A stretch of DNA of 64,000 nt from Paraburkholderia ginsengiterrae (GTDB lineage: Bacteria; Pseudomonadota; Gammaproteobacteria; Burkholderiales; Burkholderiaceae): contig NZ_LXKA01000332.1 of assembly GCF_001645125.1 (NCBI RefSeq), positions 1-64,000 on the forward strand, read 5' to 3'. Both the position numbers and the translations under genes were made by a program. The notes under the pieces are model-generated. The model saw only the letters and a program-made list of their open reading frames with translations, ran no database searches and was not told the DNA's origin. This document shows positions 1-7,741 of the stretch, piece after piece. Position 1 is the first letter of the stretch. Every line of letters begins with the position of its first letter.

Positions 1-132
1 CCCCACACCCACTCCCCCACCGGGTCGTCACGCTCACGCCCCTGCCGCGCACACCTCCCACGCAAGCACGAGCATCCGCGCCGCCCCCGTCCGCACGCGC
101 GTCAAAGATAGATTGCCCACATAACCCAGGGG

Positions 133-151
133 GCCAGTATTTCTGACTGGC
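133..151. promoter_or_regulatory. Inverted repeat upstream of the ketoacyl synthase gene
   Basis: The arms GCCAGT and ACTGGC are perfect 6-bp inverted repeats separated by 7 bp, about 120 bp before the synthase start. The half-sites point the opposite way to a classical lux box (CTG...CAG). It could be an operator or a small hairpin. Nothing else is recognised in the first 269 bases. Confidence 0.3.
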
Positions 152-269
152 GGTGGACGCGTTAATGTACGAGCGCCGCAAAGGCGGGGTACCTGAGCTC
201 CGGGTGCCTGCATGCCCGACGCGCGAAACCGGCTTCCAACCACCGCATTTATCTTTTCATGGATTGTTT

Positions 270-1307
270 ATGCTCATTAAGAATGTAGCAGCCAGCCTGC
301 CCTCCAGGGTCGTGACGAACGAGGAAGTGGTCGACATGATCCGCTTTCACTCCACGGAGTACGAGGGCGACATCGACCGGGGAATGCGCACCATCAAGAC
401 CTTGCTCGACAGGAGCGGGCTGGTCAACCGGCGCTGGTGCGAAAGCCACGAGTCGCCACTCGATCACGTTGCGATGGCGACGCGCACCGTGCTTTCGGAA
501 ACGTATCTGCGGCCGGAACATATCGAGCTGTTCATTTATGTCGGCATCGGCAGAGGATTCCTCGAGCCGGGCAACAGCCACATGATGGCCGGCACACTTG
601 GGTTCGTTAATGCCGAATGCTTCGATGTGGTTGATGCCTGCATGAGCTGGACTCGCGCCATGTCGATTATCGACAGCCTTTTCAAGTCCGGTCAGTACAG
701 AAACGCTATGATAGTAAATGCCGAGTTCAATATGCTTGCAGGCGGTCCACTCTACCCCGGGAACTTTGCGTTGAAGAACCAGGCTCAGATCGAATATACC
801 TTGCCCTCGTTTACGATCGGTGAAGCGGCGACCGCGACCCTGCTCGTTGCAAAAGAGCCGGATAATTTCAGCTTCGCTTTCCGGGCGAAGCCGGTCGTAT
901 CGGATCTGTGCACCATTCCGATCCCGGGTTACGAAGGGTTCTGCCACCCATCCGAGCGGATCGGAAAAAATGGCGACATGCGTTTTACATCGTTTGGCCA
1001 TGACCTTCACAAGAATTCGGACGAACTGTCCGCGGTGCTGACCAAACTCCCGGTTCCCAAGAAAGATATCGACATTGTCTTCACCCACGCGTCATCCAAA
1101 GCGGCATGGCACGGCTATGGGGAAAAAGCAGGGATCGAGGACAAGATGTTCCACATCTATCCTGAGACCGGCAATCTCGTGTCGGCTTCGATCCCGGCTG
1201 CCATTTCACTGGCAAAGGACAGTGGATCGCTCAAGCGAGGAGACAGGGTGATGTGCTGGGTAGGCAGCGCCGGCATGTCATTCAACGCCAGCAGCTTCAA
1301 GTTCTGA
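270..1307 (+). CDS. Beta-ketoacyl-ACP synthase III (FabH/PqsD-like) enzyme
   Basis: This 345-residue thiolase-fold condensing enzyme is expected to accept an acyl group on an active-site cysteine and extend it by decarboxylative condensation. The triad is visible: Cys124 in DVVDACMSW, His273 in FTHASS and Asn302 in ETGNLVSAS, at the spacing usual for FabH-type enzymes. The ATG at 270 is chosen because MLIKNVAASLPSRVV is the normal N-terminus of the family; an in-frame ATG at 153 would add 39 unrelated residues. The gene sits 34 bp before a CqsS-like hybrid sensor kinase on the same strand. It is therefore more likely a dedicated specialised synthase, such as one making or modifying a fatty-acid-derived signal, than the housekeeping FabH, which normally sits among fatty-acid synthesis genes. 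The substrate cannot be read from the sequence. Confidence 0.85.
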   Translation: MLIKNVAASLPSRVVTNEEVVDMIRFHSTEYEGDIDRGMRTIKTLLDRSGLVNRRWCESHESPLDHVAMATRTVLSETYLRPEHIELFIYVGIGRGFLEPGNSHMMAGTLGFVNAECFDVVDACMSWTRAMSIIDSLFKSGQYRNAMIVNAEFNMLAGGPLYPGNFALKNQAQIEYTLPSFTIGEAATATLLVAKEPDNFSFAFRAKPVVSDLCTIPIPGYEGFCHPSERIGKNGDMRFTSFGHDLHKNSDELSAVLTKLPVPKKDIDIVFTHASSKAAWHGYGEKAGIEDKMFHIYPETGNLVSASIPAAISLAKDSGSLKRGDRVMCWVGSAGMSFNASSFKF

Positions 1308-1341
1308 GGCCGGGCCAATAAAGACAAAGATAATTAATGAC

Positions 1342-3915
1342 ATGAGAGCCATAACGGGGAGCATCAGCTATCTCAACCGGGTGATTTCCGACTCCGCCAA
1401 GGTGTCGGATTACAGCATATTGGCTGTTGGCGTGATCGGCACGATCGGGCATCCGGTGTACTGGTTCTGGTGGACGTTCGTCGATCCGCAACCCAACGAA
1501 AGTCTGCTGATGCGGGTTTTCGGCACCATTGCCTGCGCGCTGCTGCTCCTGCGCCGCTTCTGGCCCGCTTCGATGGCGCGCTTCCTGCCGTGGTATTACT
1601 TCGTAACGGTAGCCTATTCGCTACCGTTCTTTTTTACCTATTACCTGATTGCCGGTCACTATTCGACGCTCTGGTCCATGGCCGAGCTCGGGATGATATT
1701 TTTCCTGATCGCCATTTTTCCATCATTCGTTGCGTTGGCACTCAATCTGGTTGTGGGAATCGGCGTTGCCGTCCTGTGCGCCAGAATCTTCATCCCGCAA
1801 TCGGTCCATGTGAATGGACACCTGTTTCTCTACACGTATTTGCCGGTTTTCACTTTCGGCATTACCGCCGGCCTCACGTTCAGCTACAGCAACCGGAAGG
1901 GCATCGTCGCCCAGGCGAAAAACGGCGCCCTTCGAGCGCTCGCCGGCACGATCGCGCATGAAATACGCAATCCCCTCAGCCAGCTGCGGCACGTGCTGGA
2001 CCGCGTCGAAGAAACCCTGCCGGCGGCGACGGACGCCAACCCGTCGCCGGTCCTGTCGCGCGAACGGGCGGCGTTGCTCTACCGGCACCTGGCCCACGGG
2101 CAATTGTCGATCGAGCGCGGTTTGCGCGTCATCGCCATGACGCTCGACGAAGTCAGCGCGAAGCCGATCCGCTCCGATCACCTCACCTATCTGAGCGCGG
2201 CGGCCGCCACGCGCCAAGCACTGGACGAATACGGTTTCGGCGATCAGAAGGAGCGCGGCAAGGTCAGACTCGTGGTGCTGGAAGACTTCACCTTCAAGGT
2301 CGACGAAACCGTTTATCTGTTCACCCTGTTCAATCTGATCAAGAACGCACTGCATCACATTGCGGCGCATCCCGCCGCGACGCTCACGCTCACGGTTGAC
2401 CGGCAAACCGTGCTGGTTCATGACACAGGACCCGGCATCGCGCCCGAGATTCTGCCGCATCTTTTCGAGCCCTTTCGTACCGCGGGCAATTCGGCGGGTA
2501 CGGGACTCGGGCTGGCCTACTGCCAGCGTGCCATGCGCGCTTTCGGCGGCACCATTGCCTGCCGTTCGGAGGTGGGCAAATTTACGCAGTTCACGTTGCA
2601 GTTCCCGGCCGTTGCCGAAAGCGAGGTAGCGGACTACGAGAAGAAGACGCTTGAGCGCGCCGCGCCGTTTTTCAGCGGGAAGCGCATTCTTGTCGTTGAC
2701 GGCGATGCCGGCCAGCGGGCACGCGCCCGCCGCACGCTGGCGAAGGTGGGCGCGGACGTGAGCGAGGCAGCCGACGGCGCGGCGGTGCTCACGCTGCTGC
2801 GCCAGCCCGCGCCGTGGGATCTCGTGCTGATGGACCTCAACCTGCCGGTGCTGGACGGCTATACGACCGCCGAAACCATCCGCGCCGACCGTCAGAATCC
2901 GAACTGGAACGTGCTGATCGCCGCCTACACGGCGGAGCCCGGCAATGTGGCGCGGGTTCTCGCGCGGCGAGCCGGCATGGATGAGCTGGTCAGCAAATCC
3001 AGCAGCATCGTTGAATTGGTCAGCGCGCTTCAGACGCTCTTTGAAAACGGCGCCCGGCATCTTCTGGGCCAGCGATTCGACGGCTTCGCCGGCAAGACAA
3101 TTCTGGTCGCGGACGACGACACCTTCAGCAGGCTGGTGACCAAGGGCTATCTGGAGCGCTGCGGTGCCAGGGTTATCGAGGCCGAACACGGGCGGGCGGT
3201 GCTGGCGCGCCTGCATGAGAACGCGGCTGTCGACGCCATTGTGATGGATTTGAACATGCCGGGCATGGGCGGCGTGGAAACGACCGCGCTGATTCGCGTT
3301 CGCACCGACGCCTATGGCAAGGTGCCGATCATTGCGTTGACCAGTCAATCCGATATGGACGCTGTGCAGTCGTGTCTCGCGGCGGGCATGAACGAGGTCA
3401 TGATCAAACCCGTGCAGCTGGTCTCCCTTTACGCCTGCCTCACGAGACAGTTCGCGCAGCACCGAACCGTCCACGCGCCGGGCGGCGCAGCGGTGCCGCC
3501 CACGCCCGCGGCGGCCGCCGGCAGGCCCACGCCCTTCAAGGAAGAACCGCTGCTCGATGAGAAGCACCTTCAGGAACTGGTGGCGCTCGATCTGCTGGAC
3601 CAAACGTTCCTCAACGGCATCGAGCAGCTTCGGTCAACCGTGACGCGACTCGGCACCAGCGTCACGGCCCGCGACCTCGTTTCGACACAAGGCACCTTGC
3701 ACGTCCTTCTCGGCATCAGCGGCAATATCGGCGCAAAGGCGCTGCATCAGTTCGTGCGGCAGATCTACCCGCGACTCGTGGAAGGTGAATGGCCCGCGGA
3801 GGCGGAATGGCTGGCGCGCATCCGCCTGTTGAGCGACCGTTCGGCCCCCGCGCTGCGAACCTATTTCGCTACGGCCAAAGCGCGTAGCGATCATCGGGAC
3901 GCGATGAGCGATTGA
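1342..3915 (+). CDS. CqsS-like hybrid sensor histidine kinase with two receiver domains and a C-terminal Hpt
   Basis: This 857-residue membrane kinase starts with about six hydrophobic segments (residues 22-185). They resemble the Vibrio CAI-1 receptor CqsS as I recall it, especially SLPFFF (93-98) and HYSTLWSM (106-113). A HisKA domain follows with phospho-acceptor His206 in AHEIRNPL, then an HATPase domain (N-box LFNLIKNALHH, G-box DTGPGIAP). Receiver 1 spans about 448-560 (Asp498) and receiver 2 about 586-705 (Asp636). A C-terminal Hpt-like helix bundle carries His787 in a HVLLGISGNIG motif. It therefore holds a whole His-Asp-His relay, whereas Vibrio CqsS has one receiver and uses the separate LuxU. 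Receiver 1 has VVDGD where an acidic pair is usual. No separate response regulator is seen in the window. An alpha-hydroxyketone-type ligand is inferred from family membership only. Confidence 0.85.
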   Translation: MRAITGSISYLNRVISDSAKVSDYSILAVGVIGTIGHPVYWFWWTFVDPQPNESLLMRVFGTIACALLLLRRFWPASMARFLPWYYFVTVAYSLPFFFTYYLIAGHYSTLWSMAELGMIFFLIAIFPSFVALALNLVVGIGVAVLCARIFIPQSVHVNGHLFLYTYLPVFTFGITAGLTFSYSNRKGIVAQAKNGALRALAGTIAHEIRNPLSQLRHVLDRVEETLPAATDANPSPVLSRERAALLYRHLAHGQLSIERGLRVIAMTLDEVSAKPIRSDHLTYLSAAAATRQALDEYGFGDQKERGKVRLVVLEDFTFKVDETVYLFTLFNLIKNALHHIAAHPAATLTLTVDRQTVLVHDTGPGIAPEILPHLFEPFRTAGNSAGTGLGLAYCQRAMRAFGGTIACRSEVGKFTQFTLQFPAVAESEVADYEKKTLERAAPFFSGKRILVVDGDAGQRARARRTLAKVGADVSEAADGAAVLTLLRQPAPWDLVLMDLNLPVLDGYTTAETIRADRQNPNWNVLIAAYTAEPGNVARVLARRAGMDELVSKSSSIVELVSALQTLFENGARHLLGQRFDGFAGKTILVADDDTFSRLVTKGYLERCGARVIEAEHGRAVLARLHENAAVDAIVMDLNMPGMGGVETTALIRVRTDAYGKVPIIALTSQSDMDAVQSCLAAGMNEVMIKPVQLVSLYACLTRQFAQHRTVHAPGGAAVPPTPAAAAGRPTPFKEEPLLDEKHLQELVALDLLDQTFLNGIEQLRSTVTRLGTSVTARDLVSTQGTLHVLLGISGNIGAKALHQFVRQIYPRLVEGEWPAEAEWLARIRLLSDRSAPALRTYFATAKARSDHRDAMSD

Positions 3916-3947
3916 TCACCTTCGGGCGGGGTTGGGCGGAAAATCAT

Positions 3948-4592
3948 TCACGCAACCTGCGCATGCCGCCTTGCCTGCTCCTCGCGATACAGCGCCTGCT
4001 CCTCCGCCAACGCTCTCGCGACAGGCGGCCGATGCACCGTTCGCCGGTAGTACGCCTCGACAGAAGGCCACCCGGCGAGGTCAACACCGCTGTACTGCGC
4101 CCAGTTCAACACGGTGACGAGATAAGCGTCCGCGACGGTGAAGTGATCCAGCAAGAACTCCCGCTCGCCTAGATGGCGTTCGAGCATGTCGAGGCGCAAG
4201 GCGATTTTCTTTTGCGTGTAGGCCCGAACGTCCGCCGGCGCGAGAGGGTCAAGCAGCGGCACGAATACGCCCTTGTGCAGTTCGGTGCCGATAAAACCCA
4301 GCCACTCCTGCAACTTCGCGCGTTCCGCGGTGCCCGCTGCCGGGGCAAGCCGGGCCGCGGGAAATGCATCGGCCACGTACGGCAGGATCGCGGTGTTTTC
4401 CCTCAATAGCCAGCCCTCGTTGGTGCGGAGTACCGGCACCTGCCCCAGCGGGTTGATCGGATAGAAATCCGAACCGTCACGCAACTGCTTCGACTTCGTA
4501 TCGACTTCGATGAATCGCGCGTCAGCATTGGCTTCATACAGCGCGATGCGTGTCGCGAGGGAACAGGCGAGCGGTGAAAAATAAAGCTCCAT
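3948..4592 (-). CDS. Glutathione S-transferase (beta-class-like)
   Basis: This 214-residue cytosolic enzyme has an N-terminal thioredoxin-like half beginning MELYFSPLACSLATRIAL. Cys10 is in the position used by bacterial beta-class GSTs, and NPLGQVPVL carries the cis-proline of the glutathione site. The C-terminal half is the helical domain (HFTVADAYLVTVLNW). The ATG at 4592 is preferred to one 18 codons upstream because the family begins with MKLYYSP-like residues. It is divergent from a TetR regulator with only 71 bp between starts and an operator-like palindrome in the gap, so it is probably that regulator's target, perhaps for electrophile detoxification. The specific substrate is unknown. 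Confidence 0.88.
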   Translation of the reverse strand: MELYFSPLACSLATRIALYEANADARFIEVDTKSKQLRDGSDFYPINPLGQVPVLRTNEGWLLRENTAILPYVADAFPAARLAPAAGTAERAKLQEWLGFIGTELHKGVFVPLLDPLAPADVRAYTQKKIALRLDMLERHLGEREFLLDHFTVADAYLVTVLNWAQYSGVDLAGWPSVEAYYRRTVHRPPVARALAEEQALYREEQARRHAQVA

Positions 4593-4620
4593 GCTGAAGT
4601 CTCCGGTCGTTGGGATTGTT

Positions 4621-4640
4621 TTTGTACTATAGTGAACAAA
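4621..4640. promoter_or_regulatory. Candidate TetR operator between GST and TetR genes
   Basis: A perfect 8-bp palindrome, ACTATAGT, is flanked by TTTGT on the left and ACAAA on the right, with a two-base offset on the right side. It lies 24 bp before the TetR start and 29 bp before the GST start. This suits a repressor that blocks both divergent promoters. Binding is inferred from position and symmetry only. Confidence 0.5.
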
Positions 4641-4663
4641 AATCATCCTGCCAAATTATTTTC

Positions 4664-5326
4664 ATGCGCACCAGTACAAAAACTGAGAAACGATCTCGCG
4701 GACGGCCTCGCGCCTACGATCCCGAGCAGGCGCTGCGCGATGCGCGAGACGCGTTCTGGGACGGAGGCTATTCCGGCACGTCGCTCGACGCACTGAGCGA
4801 CGCCACTGGCATGAACCGGCCGAGCCTGTATGGCGCATTCGGCGATAAACATGCGCTCTATCTCTACACACTGGACCGATATATCGAACTGGGGCGTCAG
4901 GAGATGGAAGCCGCGCTCGAGGGTGACCGTCCGTTAGCCGACGCATTGCTGCGCGTCTACGACGGCGCGTTGGCCATCTACTTCCCGGCCAGCGAAACGC
5001 CGCGCGGGTGTTTCCTGATCGGTACGGCGCTGGTGGAATCAAGAGAGGATGCCGAGGTTCGCGACAGGCTCGCGGCAGGCTTGAATACCTTTGATGCCGC
5101 GTTTGAGCGGCGGCTCGAACGCGCAAGAGCCGAAGGCGAACTCGACGAGACGGCAAATCCCGCCCTGCTCGCGAAGGTCGCCTCCGCGATCCTTCATAGC
5201 CTTGCGCTGCGCTCGCGTGCCGGCGACTCGCGCGAGTCGTTGCGCGCGACGGCCAAGGCGGGTATCGCGCTGATTTGCGGCACGCAAGTCGAGCGTCGCT
5301 CCCAGCCTGTCAGAAAGCGCCGGTAA
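4664..5326 (+). CDS. TetR/AcrR family transcriptional regulator
   Basis: This 220-residue repressor has a basic N-terminus (KTEKRSRGRPRAYD) and a TetR helix-turn-helix at about residues 28-60 (GGYSGTSLDALSDATGMNRP, then SLYGAFGDKHALY). A variable all-helical ligand-binding domain follows. The ATG at 4664 is chosen over one 18 codons upstream because the family starts just before the basic segment and the longer version would run through the operator. It is divergent from the GST gene and probably controls both itself and the GST. The ligand is unknown. Confidence 0.9.
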   Translation: MRTSTKTEKRSRGRPRAYDPEQALRDARDAFWDGGYSGTSLDALSDATGMNRPSLYGAFGDKHALYLYTLDRYIELGRQEMEAALEGDRPLADALLRVYDGALAIYFPASETPRGCFLIGTALVESREDAEVRDRLAAGLNTFDAAFERRLERARAEGELDETANPALLAKVASAILHSLALRSRAGDSRESLRATAKAGIALICGTQVERRSQPVRKRR

Positions 5327-5469
5327 TCTTTGCCCGAAGAACTTTGTTGCTGAGTGGCAATGCGATAGTCAGGAGTCCCACATCGCAGCACTTAGCCCGG
5401 AGGCGGGACACGACAGCACGCTAGTTCTGACCTGTATCGAGTCGACAGGCGCGGGCAAGTGAAACGCGC

Positions 5470-5886
5470 CTACTTCGCTCGCTTCGTCTTCGCCTTGCTG
5501 CCGGACGCATTGAGCGCGACCGCGGCATGAATGAGTGCCTTGAACGCGTCCGCGTCGATCTCCTCGCCTTCATGAATGTCGATTGCGCGCCGGGCATTGC
5601 CGTCGAGACTCGAGTTGAAGAGCCTGGCCGGATCCGCCAGCGATGCCCCCTTCATGAAAGTCAGCTTCACAATCGCCTTGTAGGACTCGCCGGTGCAGAT
5701 TATCCCGTCATGTGACCAGACGGGTGTGCCCATCCATTTCCACTCTTCCACAGCGTCCGGAATCGCTTCCTTGATGAGTTGGCGCATCCGGCTCAAGGTC
5801 TCACCGCGCCAGTCTCCGAGTTCGGCGATTCGATTGTCGATCAGTTCAGATGCCGGCTGGGTTTCGGTCGAAACCGCTTTTTTCAT
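5470..5886 (-). CDS. DUF1801 domain protein
   Basis: This 138-residue protein has the DUF1801 fold signature. It shows ELIDNRIAELGDWRGETLSRMRQLIKEAIPDAVEEWKW split over two helices, then TPVWSHDGIICTGESYKAIVKLTFMKGASL and a C-terminal helix with a Lys-rich tail (SKAKTKRAK). Family members are small cytosolic proteins of unknown biochemical role. A good ribosome-binding site (AGGAGAAG) precedes the ATG at 5886. It lies just downstream of, and on the same strand as, the SRPBCC gene that ends at 5944, so it may be the third gene of the ArsR operon. Confidence 0.85.
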   Translation of the reverse strand: MKKAVSTETQPASELIDNRIAELGDWRGETLSRMRQLIKEAIPDAVEEWKWMGTPVWSHDGIICTGESYKAIVKLTFMKGASLADPARLFNSSLDGNARRAIDIHEGEEIDADAFKALIHAAVALNASGSKAKTKRAK

Positions 5887-5943
5887 GTTCTTCTCCTAAA
5901 CGTCCAGACGCTTCCAGATTTCAGGGGACATCGTTCCCCACGC

Positions 5944-6471
5944 TCAAAGTCCAAACTGCTTCGTGTATTCGGTGTTCAGGCGAGGCCAACCGAATTTCAT
6001 TGCTTCGCCGCCGACGATACGCCCAATGGGGTCACCGCCCACCAAACGATCGAGCACATCCAGGCAGATATGCCAGCCGGCCGCACCCATCGCGATGAAA
6101 CCGCGATCGATGTTATGCCACAGCGTAAGACGCGTGCCGCCGCCAACCGGCTCGAGTTGCCAACGCATATCATTGTCGCCCCAGCGGTACTCGAGCAGAC
6201 TCGGCGCATCGGCACGCGTCACGCGCGTCTCCGAGACTTGCGGTGTCGGCGCGCCGACCGTGGAAAGCGTGACGGGACCGACAGTGCCAAGGCTCCGGTC
6301 GGCGTCGAACGGCGCCCATTCGCGCAGGCTGGCCGGATCGGTCAACGCCGTCCAGACTTTCTCCGGCGAATGGCCCAATTCGCGGACCAGAACGAGCGTC
6401 CATTTATCTCCGTCCTTGCGGACTTCGGCGCCGGCGGCGGAGCCCGGCATATAGGTGTCGCGGTTGCTCAT
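5944..6471 (-). CDS. SRPBCC (AHSA1-like) domain protein
   Basis: This 175-residue START/Bet v1-fold protein of the activator-of-Hsp90 ATPase homologue type carries the typical LGHSPEKVWTALTDPASLREW segment. The central WGDNDMRWQLEPVGGGTRLTLWH strand and a C-terminal helix follow. Such proteins bind hydrophobic ligands, and their function is often unassigned. The start at 6471 overlaps the stop of the upstream ArsR gene by four bases (ATGA), so the two are translationally coupled; ArsR-SRPBCC pairs are common in proteobacteria. The ATG is preceded by GGAAGAACCC. Confidence 0.88.
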   Translation of the reverse strand: MSNRDTYMPGSAAGAEVRKDGDKWTLVLVRELGHSPEKVWTALTDPASLREWAPFDADRSLGTVGPVTLSTVGAPTPQVSETRVTRADAPSLLEYRWGDNDMRWQLEPVGGGTRLTLWHNIDRGFIAMGAAGWHICLDVLDRLVGGDPIGRIVGGEAMKFGWPRLNTEYTKQFGL

Positions 6472-6803
6472 GGGTTCTTCCTTTTGCGTTGCGGTGCGGG
6501 ATCCATCTGATCGAGATGGCGTTCGAGAGCATCGACATGGACCGACCAGAACTGACGGAACTGTGCAAGCCACGCGTCGATTTCCATCAGCGGTTCCGGC
6601 TTGATCCGGTACAGGCGCCGCTGTGCGTCAACGCGCGACTGCACGAAGCCGGCGTCTCGAAGCACCCGCAGGTGCTTTGAAACCGAGGGCTGCGACAGGT
6701 TCAGCTTCTCCTCGATATCCCCCACCGAGAGTTCGGAGGAGGCGAGCAGACTCAAAATGGCGCGACGGCTCGGCTCGGCGATGATGGCAAATGTCGATTC
6801 CAT
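6468..6803 (-). CDS. ArsR family winged-helix repressor
   Basis: This 111-residue ArsR/SmtB-type regulator begins MESTFAIIAEPSRRAILSLL. Its recognition helix region is LSQPSVSKHLRVLRDAGFV and its wing is VDAQRRLYRI. No cysteine cluster for metal binding is visible, so it belongs to the non-metal-sensing group usually found beside SRPBCC genes. It overlaps the SRPBCC gene by four bases. A strong promoter with an internal palindrome lies directly in front of the start (see 6811-6840), suggesting autoregulation. Confidence 0.9.
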   Translation of the reverse strand: MESTFAIIAEPSRRAILSLLASSELSVGDIEEKLNLSQPSVSKHLRVLRDAGFVQSRVDAQRRLYRIKPEPLMEIDAWLAQFRQFWSVHVDALERHLDQMDPAPQRKRKNP

Positions 6804-6810
6804 ACCTCTT

Positions 6811-6840
6811 ATATACTTGACGGGGTATATACATGTCAAG
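6811..6840 (-). promoter_or_regulatory. Promoter plus CTTGAC/GTCAAG operator of the ArsR operon
   Basis: Read on the minus strand, a perfect -35 box TTGACA is followed after 18 bp by TATATA and then AGAGGT immediately before the ATG. Six bases separate the -10 box from the start codon, so the mRNA would have little or no leader. The inverted repeat CTTGAC (6816-6821) and GTCAAG (6835-6840) overlaps the -35 box and the spacer. This fits repression by the encoded ArsR protein. Confidence 0.6.
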
Positions 6841-6903
6841 GAACGAGTTTTCGTACGGCGCCAACTGGCGCGCTCAGCGCATATGCCCCGGGACCGGTTG
6901 ATG

Positions 6904-6915
6904 ATTGTTGACAAT
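6904..6915. promoter_or_regulatory. Candidate PhnR operator in the phnR promoter
   Basis: ATTGTTGACAAT is a near-perfect palindrome with ATTGT/ACAAT arms. It contains the TTGACA -35 hexamer (6908-6913), and a weaker -10 (TATGGT, 6932-6937) follows after 18 bp. Eleven of the twelve bases recur in the phnS/phnA intergenic region, again over a -35 box. The TTGT..ACAA core is typical of GntR/FCD operators. Confidence 0.55.
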
Positions 6916-6985
6916 AAACAAGGTGTCACGTTATGGTCAGGAAGCTGGCTTTCCACTCCCTACCTTTCGTTCTGCATCACTGATC

Positions 6986-7699
6986 ATGAACACGCCAACC
7001 ACGTCTAGCGCTATTGAATTGCTGCAGCGGCATTCCCTTGCCACGCTGGTCCAGGAAACGCTCGAACGCAGCATCGTGTCCGGGGAATTCGCCCCGGGAG
7101 AAAAGTTGAACGAAGTCGAAGTCTCGGCACGGCTGAATGTGTCGCGCGGACCATTGCGAGAAGCGTTTCGCGCATTGGAACAAGCGGGTTTACTGAAGAC
7201 GGAAAAAAACCGCGGTGTCACGGTGCGCGCTCTGTCGCTGCGCGAGGCCGAAGAGATCTACGAAGTCCGCGCGATGCTCGACGAATCGGTTGCCCGCGCG
7301 CTAGCCAAGCGGATGACGCCCGACACGCTCGCCACGTTAAAAGGCATTATCGCTTCGATGAAAGCCGCGAAGAAGGATCACGACCTGACCCGCTACACGG
7401 CATTGAACGTTCAGTTGCACGATGCAATGGTCACGGGCGTCGGCAACCAGCATTTGATCGACACCTATCGGCATCTCGTGCGCCAGCTCGGCCTGCTCCG
7501 TCAGGCGGCCATCGAATCGGAGCAAAGCGCGCTGGCGACGTCGGTCACGGAACACGAAAAAATCGTCAGCGCGCTCGCTAAAGGCGATGCGGAGAGCGCG
7601 GTCACGCTCGTGCGCGAACACGTCGCTCATGGCCTCGCCCGCATGCGGCGTGCCCACGAGCACTGGGCCGCATCCGCGAGCAATACCGGCAAGAGTTAA
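6986..7699 (+). CDS. phnR: GntR/FCD-family regulator of phosphonate utilisation (PhnR type)
   Basis: This 237-residue regulator has an N-terminal GntR winged helix (residues about 15-85: VQETLERSIVSGEFAPGEKL, NVSRGPLREAFRALEQAGLL) and a C-terminal all-helical FCD effector domain (EIYEVRAMLDESVARALAKR and a HEKIVSALAKGDAESA helix). Burkholderia AEP clusters are known to encode a GntR-type regulator of this kind. Here it lies beside the AEP operon, convergent with it. The ATG at 6986 matches the normal FCD N-terminus; a longer in-frame start lies in the promoter. It probably responds to AEP or a degradation intermediate and acts at the shared palindrome in its own promoter and in the phnS/phnA gap. 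Confidence 0.85.
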   Translation: MNTPTTSSAIELLQRHSLATLVQETLERSIVSGEFAPGEKLNEVEVSARLNVSRGPLREAFRALEQAGLLKTEKNRGVTVRALSLREAEEIYEVRAMLDESVARALAKRMTPDTLATLKGIIASMKAAKKDHDLTRYTALNVQLHDAMVTGVGNQHLIDTYRHLVRQLGLLRQAAIESEQSALATSVTEHEKIVSALAKGDAESAVTLVREHVAHGLARMRRAHEHWAASASNTGKS

Positions 7700-7708
7700 C
7701 AGCGGGAC

Positions 7709-7732
7709 GGACGCGCGGCGCGCCGCGCGTCC
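7709..7732. terminator. Bidirectional terminator between phnR and the AEP operon
   Basis: A perfect 24-bp GC-rich palindrome (arms GGACGCGCGGCG and CGCCGCGCGTCC, no loop bases) fills the 42-bp gap between two convergent genes. It is followed by TTACT rather than a true T-run. Confidence 0.6.
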
Positions 7733-7741
7733 TTACTCGCA

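Noticed and set aside
133-151. Possible lux-type box upstream of the ketoacyl synthase
   Set aside because: The half-sites read CCAG...CTGG, opposite to the CTG...CAG arrangement of LuxR-family boxes, and no LuxI/LuxR gene is in the window.
1723-3603. 626-codon minus-strand frame inside the hybrid kinase gene
   Set aside because: Composition is typical of an antisense GC-rich shadow, and the plus-strand protein has complete kinase and receiver motifs.
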